In this document: piece by piece, positions 10,886 through 21,720 of the stretch | Numbering within the stretch: the stretch's first letter is position 1 | Layout of the letters: the number at the start of each line of letters is the position of its first letter | NCBI GenBank assembly: GCA_032622095.1 | Contig: CP136061.1 | Span: 255,451,582-255,515,581, forward strand | DNA from: Siphonodentalium dalli | Lineage: Eukaryota; Mollusca; Scaphopoda; Gadilida; Siphonodentaliidae | DNA length: 64,000 bases | Direction of reading: 5' to 3' | Made by a program: the position numbers and the translations under genes | The notes under the pieces: model-generated | What the model was told of the DNA's origin: nothing | The model's database searches: none | Seen by the model: only the letters and a program-made list of their open reading frames with translations

Positions 10886-11268
10886 TCATTTCCCCATATT
10901 TATATTTGTTCTCCTTTGGAAGAATAACCGGACCATGTTGCACACGGAATTCATGATTACTTTGTCTTCATTTTTCATTATAAAAATAAATTTATCATCA
11001 TCGTTCATGTTTGTAAAGTGTATGTTACTAGTGTTAGCAACATTAAATAATTCTTTCCCGAAGTCAGTGTACGCACTGCATTCCATTATGAAATGTTTTT
11101 CAATTTCAACTTTTTTCCCATCACACATGAGACAAATTCTGTCTTTTAATAACGTCTTTGATTGTGTGTGTCGGCCCTTTTCTATAGCTAATATATGATT
11201 GCTAACACGCAGTCGGGTGAAAATTTCTCTTGCCGTAGGTGATCGGACGTGTTTGAGGTGTGAATTAC
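10886..11268 (-). pseudogene. C-terminal fragment of a non-LTR retrotransposon polyprotein
   Basis: Read on the minus strand, the frame opens near 11268 and gives a segment containing FTRLRVSNHILAIEKGRH, then RICLMCDGKKVEIEKHFIME, then CSAYTDFGKELF. It stops at 10886. This matches the pattern I know from the extreme C-terminus of many LINE reverse-transcriptase proteins: an R-I/V-S-N/S-H-x-L-x-I-E-x-G-R-x segment, then C-x2-C and an E-K/D-E-x-H-F-x-x-x-C-x-x-Y motif. The reverse transcriptase domain itself is absent, and an in-frame stop lies just upstream of 11268. It is a 5'-truncated insertion in the A-B intron. The exact clade is not determined. Confidence 0.7.
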
Positions 11269-11736
11269 ATTAAATATTGGGAATAAAAATTAAAATATCA
11301 CTGTTATCATTCCTTAATTATTGTTAAATTCTTAAGTACTTAAAGCCAAAGGATATAAATGTGGTACCCTCATTTACAGGGGTTCACAATGCACTTCATA
11401 ATTTCGTGATCGACATTACTATCCGAAATATATGAGTGGTTCTGGTTTTCTAGTGAAATCCTTATGAATAAACTTGTGTCTCTCATTGTCGAAAAATAAC
11501 ATACCCATACATATCTGGTCATGGCTAGATATTTTCGTTTACAGGTGAATATTTTATCCGCACACAAAATGTCTGGCGACTATATATCTGAATAATCTGA
11601 AGCTAATAGGCTATTAGCATCTAAGGTTGAAGGTATAGAAGTTCATGAACCTTAGATATACCCAAGCTATAGGTTGAGTTCTTTCTTGCTTATTATTATA
11701 TATGTTACATACCAACACTTTTCAATTTTTTTTCAG

Positions 11737-14663
11737 ATGTCGACAACGATTCAAGAAGTAGCAAACATGCATGGAATGAAGGTTATATGGTCAACTCGAC
11801 AGCCGATAACACAGAATCCAATGACTATCACAAACACGCTGGTCAAGGTAGAGATGTTGTGGAAACAATGGCGGCTGATGACGTCATCTCAGCTATATCC
11901 GTAACTCGGACTTCTACAACCGAACAGAGCAGCGATGTTCACCAAGCAGAGGTAACGAATGAGTTGGATTTGGTTTACCTAAATGTTGATGACGCTAAAG
12001 ATGATATGTATATACCAGACTTAATTAGGTGCTTGGATACTACTTCTAATAGCGACGCTGTGTTACCTGGATATGAGAGGACGAGTGTTCGCTATAAAAT
12101 GAGTGTTGAGGTTGAGGAATGCAGGGAATTCGGTTCACTGATGTCTACAGATGGTTTACACCCGATTAAGTTTACGGATTCGATTCCTGATGTGTCTCAA
12201 GTTCAAACGAGAGTAGCGTTCGTTTCGCCTTCATGTAAAACACCGACTTCCATACAAGGTCCGCCACGTATCGCACCAAATCACACACAAGGACCGCCAT
12301 ATATCGCATCGACTTCCGTACAAGGACCGCCATATATAGCACAAACTTCCACTCAAGGACCGTCATATATAGCACCTACAACCATACAAGGACCGTCGTA
12401 TATAGCACCAACAACCATACAAGGACCGTCATATATTACACCGTATTCAAGAGAAGGACCACCATATACATCACCGACTTCCATACAAGGACCGCCATAT
12501 ATAGCCCCAACTTCCATACACAGGCCGCCATATACAGCAACGACTTACATACAAAGACCGCCATATATAACACCAACTTCCATCCAAAGACCGCCATATA
12601 CAGCACCAACGTCCATACAAGGGCCGCCATATAGAGCACTGACTTGCATACAAGGGCTGCCATATGCAGCATCAACTTCCATACAAGGGCCGCCATATAA
12701 CGCACCGACTTCCATACAAGGACCGCTATATACAGCACCGACTTCCATACAAGGTCCGCCACCGTATATATCACAGCCTACCATACAAGGACCACCATAT
12801 ACAGCACCGACTTCCACACAAGGACCGGCATATAACGCACCGACTTCCAAACAAGGACCGTCATATATAGCACCGACTTCCACACAAGGACCACCATATA
12901 CAACACAGACTTGCATACAAGGACCGTCATATAACTCACCGTCAGCTTCTATACAAGGACCGCCATATACGGCACAGACTTCCATACAAGGACTGCCACC
13001 AAATATATCACAACCCTCCATACAAGGACTGCGATTTATAGCACCTACTTCCACAAGAGGATCACCATACACAGCACCGACTTCCATACAAGGACAGCCA
13101 CCAAATATATCACAACCTACCGTACAAGGACCACCACAATATATATCACCGACTTCCGTACAAGGACTGGAATTTATCGCACCTACTTTTACACGAGGAC
13201 CATCGCATACATCGCCGACTTACATACAAGGACTGCGATTTATAGCACCTACTTCCACACGTGGATCACCATACACAGCACCGACTTCCATACAAGGTCT
13301 GCCACCGTGTATGTCACAAGCTACCGTACAAGGACCACCACAATATATATCACCGACTTCCATACAAGGACTGGGATTTATAGCACCTACTTCCACACGA
13401 GGACCACCGCATACATCCCTGTCTTACAGACAAGGAATGCGACCTAGTTCCACATGGGTACCGCCATATATCACACCAACTTCGACACAAGGACCAGCAC
13501 CGACCATTCAGCAAGAGACGCGAGTTTGTTCGAGCAAGTCAGACCACATGCAGCCGTCATCAGATATAATCTCGAACGTTTTGCCGGAAGTGAGTCCGTT
13601 TGCTAGGAATATTACGTCGGACACAAGTTACATATCATCTATAAATTGTGCATCGGCATATACACGCAGGCGTGATTGCCCGGCGCCACATGTACATTCA
13701 GATAATATTTCGAGTAATGTTAAAATAACAGAGCTGCTTCAACATGGTGGTTCCAATAGCGAAATAAGCGCTATGCAATATTACATTTCGCCTTCGATTA
13801 AGGAGAAGTTATCAGCACAGTTTAGGGTACCACACAATATCTCGCCATCAGATAATTCAGCCTGTATAACTCCAACCGAAGGTCCACCGCCTACTTTGTT
13901 ACAAGCGCCGACACGATCTGGCACAACCGGACACAATTCACATGGCAGGCGCAGCTGGTTCAAAGAGCCGAATGACCAGTTGCCTCAAAACTACAAACCT
14001 GAGGAAACCACATCCAACGAGATGGAGAATGGTCGCCCTACATATGATTGTTGCACGAACAATGCGTCACCAGCTCGTCACGACGTGGAAACTAAATTCA
14101 ACGAGACGGAAAATGGTCGCCCTATGTATGATGAGTGTTGTACAACCAATGCGTCACCAGCTTGTTATATGGAAACTCATTTCTTGCAGATTAATTCAGA
14201 TCAGCATAGCGTTCGTCCTGAAATTGCGGAAACAGCATCAGAAGTAGCCAGTAAAAGGGACAATGTGTGCTTTTTGTGTGGCGATTGTTACTCTAACAAA
14301 TCTATACTAGCTGTCCACATGCAGGAACATTTCTTGGAAAGGATGCGCGAATCGCCAGAAATAGCATTCGCAAATTTTGGAACGAATCCTCCAACCAGAG
14401 GATCGAGTCTTAGCGAAAGGATGAGAATATCGAACGGAAGCGAAGATACACAGCACACTGGTCACGTGTCCGATGACAGGAGCTCAGATTGTGGCATTCG
14501 GTCCTCTGCATTACATGTGGACAATGACAGAACTCCAGACCCAAGTTCTGAAGAAAACACCAACAGCGATTTCGATGGTGAGAACATTATTTTGCGAAAA
14601 CCCTGTGTCAATGCATTTTCTTATATATACGAGTCGAGAATATGTCGTTTCGCATATGTATGA
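11737..14663 (+). CDS. Exon B: Pro/Tyr/Gln repeat and single C2H2 finger exon
   Basis: The exon starts after a T-rich acceptor ending at 11736 and is open in phase 1 (AT|GTC GAC) to a TGA at 14661-14663. The first ~150 residues are acidic and polar. Then come about 35-38 copies of an 11-residue repeat, consensus PTSIQGPPYTA, then ~240 residues of Ser/Thr-rich disorder. One C2H2 finger follows at 14266-14330 (CFLC, 12 residues, H, 3 residues, H), continuing into FLERMRESPEIA. The tail is acidic. A strong donor, GATG|GTGAGA, lies at 14578 and would end the exon in phase 1 at 14577 (2841 nt, divisible by 3). If that donor is not used, the last ~20 residues and the stop come from a hairpin element. 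Paralogous to exon C. Joined to exon A it would encode about 1048 residues. Confidence 0.65.
12242..13500 (+). repeat. 33-bp coding minisatellite inside exon B
   Basis: The unit is CCGACTTCCATACAAGGACC plus GCCATATACAGCA, exactly 11 codons. Length variants of 30-36 bp insert or remove whole codons, and some units add a residue (PPPYIS). The reading frame is preserved throughout, although the unit is stop-free on the opposite strand too. The encoded segment is low-complexity and rich in Pro, Tyr, Gln and Gly. Confidence 0.9.
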
Positions 14664-14680
14664 GAATGCATTGGCTTAAC
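14592..14680. mobile_element. Single H1 hairpin at the 3' end of exon B
   Basis: GCGAAAACCCTGTGTCAATG opens a hairpin with AATGCATTTTCTTATATATA and its partner CATATGTATGAGAATGCATT. It is a diverged single copy of the H1 hairpin. The last codons of the extended exon B frame (…CVNAFSYIYE…) lie inside it. Confidence 0.75.
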
Positions 14681-15429
14681 ATATTTTATATATTTTTTTA
14701 TAATTGTTAAAAAATATAAGCAAAAATTAAAAAAATGATAACAAATTGTGAAGTATATAATAGCAACCACCAAGGGTGCTTATACCTAAGGCAGGTGAAT
14801 AACGTCATAATTTTTTCTATATCCATCAGTGATTTTTCAAGATTGCGGGTATAGATTTTGGAGAAATTGTCACGTGACTTCCGGTTAGCAACCGTGTGGA
14901 GATTGCAAAAAAACGCGGATAAAAATGAAAGTAACTACTTCACAACTTACAAAGAATTCACATGTGATTTAGGTCTATTAATTTCATTTAGACCAATTTC
15001 GTTGGTTATCTTAATGAAAACGAAAAATGAAGAAGTCATGACGAGAATCCAGACAAGATTTTACAATCCACGGCACGTCTTGTCAAGTTGGCATGTCGTC
15101 TGCGTCGTGACCACTGCATGATGTTGCATAAATTATTCTTAGCGATATATTTCGCCGAAAAAAGGCAAATTTGAGGCACATCATGTTTGGTTGCTCCACT
15201 ACGTGTCACGTACGATTCATATTAAATAATGGTGAAAAATGTTAAATAATGTAAGAAAAAATTATAAACAAATTGATAAAGAATGTAAGAAAAAATGATA
15301 AAAAATGATAAAAAATCATAGCATTATGTAGACTTTCGGTAATAATCCCCGTTTCCTAATGTAATTACACAATCTGAAGGCATCTTATCGAATCACAAAC
15401 TTAAATGGACAAGCGAACTAACCATGTCT
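14681..15429. other. Intronic or intergenic stretch between exons B and C
   Basis: No exon is recognised. A segment at 15045-15225 is shared with 21565-21717 downstream of exon C. Short A/T-rich direct repeats of ATGATAAAAA type lie near 15280-15320. Confidence 0.5.
15045..15225 (+). repeat. Segment shared with the 3' flank of exon C (copy 1)
   Basis: It contains GTCAAG, then CATGTCGTCT, CCACTGCATG, AAATTATTCTTAG, GAGGCACATC and GGTTGCTC in the same order as 21565-21717. Both copies lie downstream of paralogous exons B and C, which suggests that exon and flank were duplicated together. Confidence 0.65.
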
Positions 15430-15600
15430 GTATTAAAGTATCATAGGTGAGTAGTTATCCCATATGAAAAGCTCAAATAATAAGTTTAACCCTTTCTATA
15501 TTAAATAATCATTGACGGGTAGTTATCACATAGGGAATGTTCAGATAATAAGTTCAACAACCGACCGTTGAAATTATTATCTAAACATTTCTCTCAATAC
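15430..15600 (-). repeat. 68-bp satellite, short inverted copy
   Basis: About two and a half units matching the satellite at 55690-57295 in reverse complement. Shared words are TGTTCAGATAATAAGTTCAAC and GAGTAGTTATCCCAT. It ends with the same inverted junction (TTATTATCTAAACATTTCTC) seen at the start of the large array. Confidence 0.8.
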
Positions 15601-15790
15601 ATAGGGCTCCTTCTTCAGGTTTATTTGTCTGTCGTCTGCTTTTATCACTATAACATCCCTCCAAATCAATGATAGACCATACGATTGTTATACTGGCTGG
15701 ATGAAAGGTGTAAACTGTGTAATCATATGGGCCAGCGAATTAAAACAGTTTATAATTCGGCACGATGCCTTGAACCTGTGTAGTTTATAT

Positions 15791-16245
15791 GTGACCCTCC
15801 ATATCAAATCCAGTCGTAAGTCGGATTTTTTTTACCCTGTGCCAATGCATTCTCTTATATATGCGAGTCGACCATAGGTCGCCTCGCATATATAAGAGAA
15901 TGCATTGGCCTAACAATGTTTTATCATTTTTTTAAAATAAATGTTTCTTACAATTTTTAGGACATAAAATAAAAAACATCCATTACCCTGCCGGGAGCCC
16001 CACACATATATAGAAGCATATATAAGAGTGTCGTCTGCTCATGTTTGTTTGGGGCTCTGTATGGTGAAATTATAAAATTGTTAAAGAATACAAGAAAAAA
16101 TTATTAAAATTGTAAAAAATTGTTAGGCCAATGCATTCTCTTATATATGCAAGGCGACCTATGGTCGACTCGCATATATAAGAGAATGCATTGGCACAGG
16201 GTAAAAAAATCCCGACTTAGGACTGGATTTGATATGGCGGGTCAC
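15791..16245. mobile_element. Double-hairpin element H1, copy 2 (most complete)
   Basis: The outer ends GTGACCCTCCATATCAAATC and its complement (ending GGTCAC at 16245) define terminal inverted repeats of about 120 bp. Each contains an internal palindromic hairpin with ATGCATTCTCTTATATATGC. Flanks are TATAT on the left and ATATA on the right. This copy gives the best estimate of the full element, 455 bp. Confidence 0.85.
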
Positions 16246-17258
16246 ATATAAGAAATATATATTGATTTTGTTGCGTTCCATGGAGTATGGATCTAAGTTG
16301 GTCTGGCATTATTTTGTGTTTTTCGCGTTCCACACATAATTTCGCACCTACCGGTACTTGCACCCATATTCTGCATGAGTCGCGCAACAAAATCAACATT
16401 GGTTTTTCCTAAATTGTCGAAAATCAAACAATCCACATACATCTTCATGCACCCGCAGTTGTGTTTTGTTGCCACATCTTAGTGGCTAGTTCAGTTTGTT
16501 ATGTAACAATAAATGATTTCTGTCCATTTTCAATAATTTTAGGTGGTGGGGGGACTATACTACAACCTTCTGCTGTGCCATGGTCATTTATAAATATCAC
16601 ATGAATGCTTGTTCGGAGCATTTATTTGTCTGTACTTTGACCGGATTTTCACATCACAAGTTATCTCCCTTGTATTGTCTATGCAAAATCCTCATTTTAA
16701 AACCATTTTTGGTCGAAATTGGCCGTCTTCGGCCGCATAGCTAACAACGACAAAGCGAATGTCAGTCTATGATCGTCTTATGACCTGATAGATCCTAGAT
16801 AGATGTAACATATGTTAAATGTGTTTTAAAGTTATCGTATAATTTTGAAATTTGGTCTTCTAAGTCCAGACAACTGTTTTTAAGGGAGATAAATCAGGCT
16901 CTTTTCCGGTGGAGTGCCATACAGAGTTGGCCCACGCCAGATACCAAACACATACATAGTATTCAAACATCATCCCATTTTGTAAACTATGGTAACTTAA
17001 TTAAACCACCAAAACAGTACTCCAACGAATAACAGACAAAAACTGAGTCATACATGTAGCCGTTATATGCTTAAATCGTATTTTCAGGCCTCCCACAAAC
17101 CCATGAAATCGTGTATTGCTACCTTAGGAATGTTTCTCCCTCCCCCACCCGGCAATTTCGGGCAGAATTAGTTGCTGTTCTCGGATTTCAATTAACCGTT
17201 CCGCACTAATCTCCAATACTCACGTGAGCCTCACATGCAGGGCACTAAAATATCACAT
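16246..17258. other. Non-coding stretch, nothing recognised
   Basis: About 1 kb between the hairpin element and a large fold-back. No exon with matching phase and splice sites was seen. Probably intronic if exons B and C belong to one gene. Confidence 0.5.
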
Positions 17259-18624
17259 ATTATTACCACTTTATAGGGCGTTCTCTAGGCCATTGATAAT
17301 GTTTTTCGGGGCGTTCCAAATAGCGTATTGTTACCAAAACAGCGGGCCGCGGGCCGATAATGAGAAGCCTAGTTCAATATCGGCCCGCCGCCCGCAAACT
17401 ATAGATCACGTTTTTTATCGCGAGAGTTACGTCCCTTCAACTTCCGATTATTATGGCGTGTTTATTTCAAGAAAATAATGGGAAGATGTATCCGATTTCC
17501 TCGACACAAAAGTGGTTTTATGGTTGGAATTCACGCTATATGATTGAATTATTGTATCAAGCGTAAGTATGCATTGATACTTTTAGCTGTCAACCTCTCA
17601 TTGGTTGTTACTCGTCTCCAATGCTGGGTTTTCCCCTATCTTATTTTCGAGACTCCGTCAGTCCGTGTCAGCTGACAAGTCAAATGATATCAAACTTAAA
17701 TGTTCTTGAAAATATTTCTCTCTTAATCTACTTCATTATTCCACTAAATCCTCAAATGGGTCAAATGTCCAAAACTGTGGTAATAATAGTAATAACATGA
17801 TTTCATCGGGCAATATGGTTTATTAACGGCCCTCTGGAATGATTAACAGCCCTCGGGCCTATTAGCGTCCCTCGACTTCGTCTCGGGCCACTAATAGGCC
17901 CTTGGGCCGTTAATATAACAATAACATGATTTTGGAGGGCGTTATGGTTTATTAACGGCCCGGCTGGAATGATTAACAGCCCAAGGGCCTATTAGCGGCC
18001 CGAGACGAAGTCGAGGGACGCTAATAGGCCCGAGGGCTGTTAATCATTCCAGAGGGCCGTTAATAAACCATAATGCCCGATGAAATCATGTTATTACTAT
18101 TATTACCACAGTTTTGGACATTTGACCCATTTGAGGATTTAGTGGAATAATGAAGTAGATTAAGAGAGAAATATTTTCAAGAACATTTAAATTTGATACC
18201 ATTTGACTTGTCAGCTGACACGGACTGACGGAGTCTCAAAAATAGGACAGGGGAAAACCCACGAGTTGGAGACGAGTAACAACCAATGAGAGGTTGACAG
18301 CTAAAATTATCAATGCATACTTACGCTTGATACAATAATTCAATCATATAGCGTGAATTCCAATCATAAAACCACTATAGTGTCGAGGAAATCGGATACA
18401 TCTTCCCATTATTTTCTTGAAATAAACACGCCACATCAGAAGTTGAAGGGACGTAACTCTCGCGATAATAAACGAGATCTATAGTTTCCGGGCGGCGGGC
18501 CGATATTGAACTAGGCTTCTCGTTATCGGCCCGCGGCCCGCTGTTTTGGTAACAATACGCTATTTGGAACGCCCCCAAAAACATTATCAATGGCCTAGAG
18601 AACGCCCTATAAAGTGGTAATAAT
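17259..18624. mobile_element. 1.37-kb fold-back element with ~650-bp arms
   Basis: The left arm 17259-17922 and right arm 17974-18624 are reverse complements with few mismatches; the loop is about 50 bp. The 70-90 codon frames in the two arms are mirror copies of each other and not genes. Near the centre are repeated words of the type GGGCCTATTAGCGGCCCGAG. The right side continues with CATATTGCCCCGATGAAATC to about 18665, a sequence also present near the inner arm ends. The element therefore reaches to within about 15 bp of the exon C acceptor. Confidence 0.88.
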
Positions 18625-18680
18625 AAACCATATTGCCCCGATGAAATCATGTTATTGTTATATTATCGTGTCTTTTGCAG

Positions 18681-19918
18681 TGACAGAAAAAAGTCTGACT
18701 GCTGTGCGACGCACGAGAAGGTCTATGGCTACAGCTTCTGACCGGAAACTAAGATTGAATGCAGAAAATCGCACAATGCTTGGAACAACTTCACACTCTG
18801 TTGGCGTCACAAGAACTACAAGGAAGATGCCCCAAGCCAAACATACAAAAATGGTGCCAGCGGTGACTTCACAGGCGCGCGTTCAGCTACGAAAGTTCTT
18901 GCAGTCACATATGTCAAACAAAATTGTTGTGCATGTACAACCCGAAACTTCACCAGAAGTAACCATCAATAGGGAGAATGTGTGTTTTGTGTGTAATAAG
19001 TGTTACTATACCGAACACATACTAGCTTGCCACATGCAGGAGCATTTCTTGGAAAGGATGCACGAAACGCCAGAAATTGCGCGCGAAATCAAAATAAAAC
19101 CAGCTACCAGTTCTGCCGGTGGGCACCATGAGGACACATTATTAAATAGTGCAATCTCTCTCGGAATGAGGACTAGTCAGTCAGTTACCAGAACAGCCAG
19201 CCTACGAATGCGCAACACACGAAGCGGTACGTGTGCTGATGTCAGTAACCATGGCGATCTCTCTGACGACGAAATGTCTGATTACGGAAGCTCTGATTGT
19301 GATAGCGACCAAATGAGCACAAGTCAGTCGATTACCAGAAGAGCCAGCCTGCGAATGCGCACCCCACGAAGCAGTAAGGGTGTTAATATCAGTAACCATG
19401 GCGATCTCTCTGACGACGAAATTTCTGACGACGGAAGCTCTGATTGTGATAGCGACCAAATGAGCACGAGTCAGTCGGTTACCAGAAGAGCCAGTCTGCG
19501 AATGCGCACCCCGCGAAGCAGTAATGGTGTTGATATCAGTAACTATGGTGATCTCTCTGACGACGAAATTTCTGACGACGGAAGCTCTGATTGTGATAGC
19601 GACCAAATGAACACGAGTCAGTCGGTTACCAGAAGATCCAGCCTGCGAATGCGCACCCCACGAAGCAGTAAGGGTGTTAATATCAGTAACCATGGCGATC
19701 TCTCTGACGACGAAATTTCTGACGATGAAATGTCGGATTGTAATAGCAACAATAGTTGGGACCCATATGTTGATGATGACGTAATCGGTGGGGAAGATGA
19801 CGTCACCAATGAATCAAGTAATGAAGAAACGGCCAAGCAAACTGAAACTGAGACAGATAGTGATAGTGATTCGGATGGTAAGAATATAATTCATCCTGTC
19901 ATGACTGGAGCTTCCTGA
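18681..19918 (+). CDS. Exon C: single C2H2 finger with 49-residue repeats
   Basis: The acceptor TCTTTTGCAG ends at 18680, and the exon is open in phase 1 (TG|ACA GAA) to a TGA at 19916-19918. A consensus donor, GATG|GTAAGA, at 19878 would end it in phase 1 at 19877 (1197 nt, divisible by 3). The N-terminal ~80 residues are basic. A C2H2 finger follows near 18982-19045 (CFVC, 12 residues, H, 3 residues, H) and runs into FLERMHETPEIA. Next come four copies of a 49-residue unit with SLRMRTPRSS and DLSDDEISDD motifs, then an acidic tail ending DSDSDSDG. The finger and its flanks align with exon B, so the two are paralogous modules. No catalytic domain is visible. The role is presumably nucleic-acid or protein binding in the nucleus, by inference. 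The open frame upstream of 18681 is intron and fold-back sequence. Confidence 0.65.
19165..19750 (+). repeat. 147-bp coding tandem repeat in exon C, four copies
   Basis: Units start near 19165, 19312, 19459 and 19606, exactly 147 bp apart. Each encodes a basic SLRMRTPRSS block followed by an acidic, Ser-rich block. The last unit is modified at its 3' end. Confidence 0.92.
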
Positions 19919-20413
19919 AAATTTGCGAAAACCCTGTGCCAATGCCTTCTCTTATATATGCAAATCGCCCATAAAGAGCCTCGCATATGTGACCGCCATA
20001 TCCAAAAATTTTTTACCCTGTGCCAATGCATTATCTTATATATGCGAGTCGACCATACATAAGAGAATGCATTGGCCTAACAATTTTTTATCATTTTTTT
20101 TAAATAAATGTTTCTTACAATTTTTAGGACATAAAATAAAAAACATCCATTACCCTGCCGGGAGCCCCACACATATATAGAAGCATATAGAAGAGTGTCG
20201 TCTGCTCACGTTTGTCTGGGGCTCTGTATGGGTGAAATTATAAAATTGTTAAAGAATACAAGAACAAATTATTAAAATTGTAAAAAATTGTTAGGCCAAT
20301 GCATTCTCTTATATATGCGAGGCGACCTATGGTCGACTCGCATATATAAGAGAATGCATTAGCACAGGGTAAAACAATCCCGACTTCCGACTGGATTTGA
20401 TATGGCGGGTCAC
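19918..20413. mobile_element. Double-hairpin element H1, copy 3, at the 3' end of exon C
   Basis: A diverged hairpin beginning GCGAAAACCCTGTGCCAATG directly follows the stop of the extended exon C frame. A fuller H1 copy (20013-20373) with a truncated left hairpin comes next, ending GGCGGGTCAC at 20413. The same order, exon end then H1 hairpin, occurs after exon B. Confidence 0.8.
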
Positions 20414-20639
20414 ATATATGTAAGTCGCCCACCTAGAGCCTCGCATATATAGAAGAATACAATGACCAAACAATATTTACCGTGACCGTATAAGCCAGTG
20501 CATTCTCTTATATTTGCGAGGCTCCCTATGAGGGATTCGCACATATTAGAGAATGCACTGAAACAGGATATTTAATGGTGCACCAGCGCAGCTCCTGGCA
20601 TGAAAGGTTTAATGCCTATTCTGCCAAAAATAGAGTGGT

Positions 20640-21070
20640 TTAGCAATATTACAGTTAAACCACGGGTGCTCTCACTTCATCCCATGAATGTTATAGTCAA
20701 TTTATCTTCAAACTTTTCGGTTATAACTCATAACCTTAATCAAAACAAGAGTTTCCCAAGCTACTCGTCAAAATTGCAACAAATCATAACTTTCGTGTTC
20801 GACTTCCATATTTGTTGTCGTGACATTGTCATCCATGTGCGTTTATACTTTTATGTTGATAAAATAATCGAGAACCAAATCACACCGTTTTGCAATATAG
20901 TTCTTTTGTTCTAATGGGACTTTCCAAACTGAAGGTACGAAACTACACAAATTTTGTTTGATATTCTGTGTGCTTAACAAGGGCAGAATGTTGCTCTGCT
21001 CGCTTAGTATATATCTTAATTTCGCGGAAGTCCACCAAATGTGGGTAAAATGTCGCCGGTAGCAGCGGTC
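20640..21070 (+). repeat. Dispersed repeat R1, copy 3
   Basis: It matches 2294-2770 in the same orientation, with landmarks CTACTCGTCAAAATTGCA, GTTGATAAAATAATCG and GTCCACCAAATGTGGGTAAA. It ends with ATGTCGCCGGTAG, as in copy 1. Confidence 0.8.
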
Positions 21071-21564
21071 TTACCGATTGATCAAGGGAGGTAAACCCTG
21101 CATGGAGTTTAGCAACTTGAGTCCGCGACAATAGGTACCATCTCTTGCCCATCGGAAGCTGACATTATACAGTTATCTCATTATTCGAGGTTGTCACGAG
21201 GAATTGCCAACCCCAGGAAGTCAATATTCACCAAGACCGTAGGCCCAGATGAATATTGACTTCCAAGGTCTGACAATTACTCGTGTCAACCAAGAAACAA
21301 TGCGATAACTGTTTTATTATATGAAACGTGCTTTAATTTGACAAGACGTTATGCCGTTGAAAGTCGCTGGGTATATCTGATCTATGTTCAGGTCTGATAA
21401 TAAGTTAAATGTATGTTCACACTTGAAGTATCTGACGTCACTCAAAACTGTTATTAATCTGATGTTTCATTAATGAGGAGAATATCTTTACATATCTAGA
21501 TTTTTTCGTTACGTTTTAGCATAGGAATTTGGGAAAGAAACTTATCATATTATAAAAGATAACG

Positions 21565-21717
21565 GCAGTCAAGTCTTGCTATGTCGTCTCCACCGCGAGG
21601 CCACTGCATGTTATTACATAACTTATTCTTAGTGTTAATTGTGTCGCCGATATTCGAGGCACATCGTTTGTGGTTGCTCAACTAAGTTTCACGACGTAAT
21701 GTACGTTTCATATTGAC
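21565..21717 (+). repeat. Segment shared with the 3' flank of exon B (copy 2)
   Basis: It aligns with 15045-15225 by the ordered words CACTGCATG, TTATTCTTAG, GAGGCACATC and GTGGTTGCTC. It ends where the 42-bp satellite begins. Confidence 0.65.
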
Positions 21718-21720
21718 TTT

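Larger units (their letters stand above)
10389..11736 (+). other. Intron between exons A and B
   Basis: It begins GTATGTG and ends in a long T tract followed by CAG, giving good consensus at both ends. It contains three copies of a 52-bp tandem repeat, a degraded LINE fragment on the opposite strand and a TATAGA-type microsatellite near 10750-10785. Intron phase is 1 at both sides. Confidence 0.6.

Noticed and set aside
12436-13087. Reverse-strand frames of 112 and 180 codons opposite exon B
   Set aside because: They are shadows of the 33-bp coding repeat on the plus strand, which has splice signals and a finger downstream.
17224-18650. Paired 84- and 91-codon frames with nearly the same protein on opposite strands
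   Set aside because: They are the two arms of one fold-back element, so similarity is due to the inverted repeat, not to duplicated genes.
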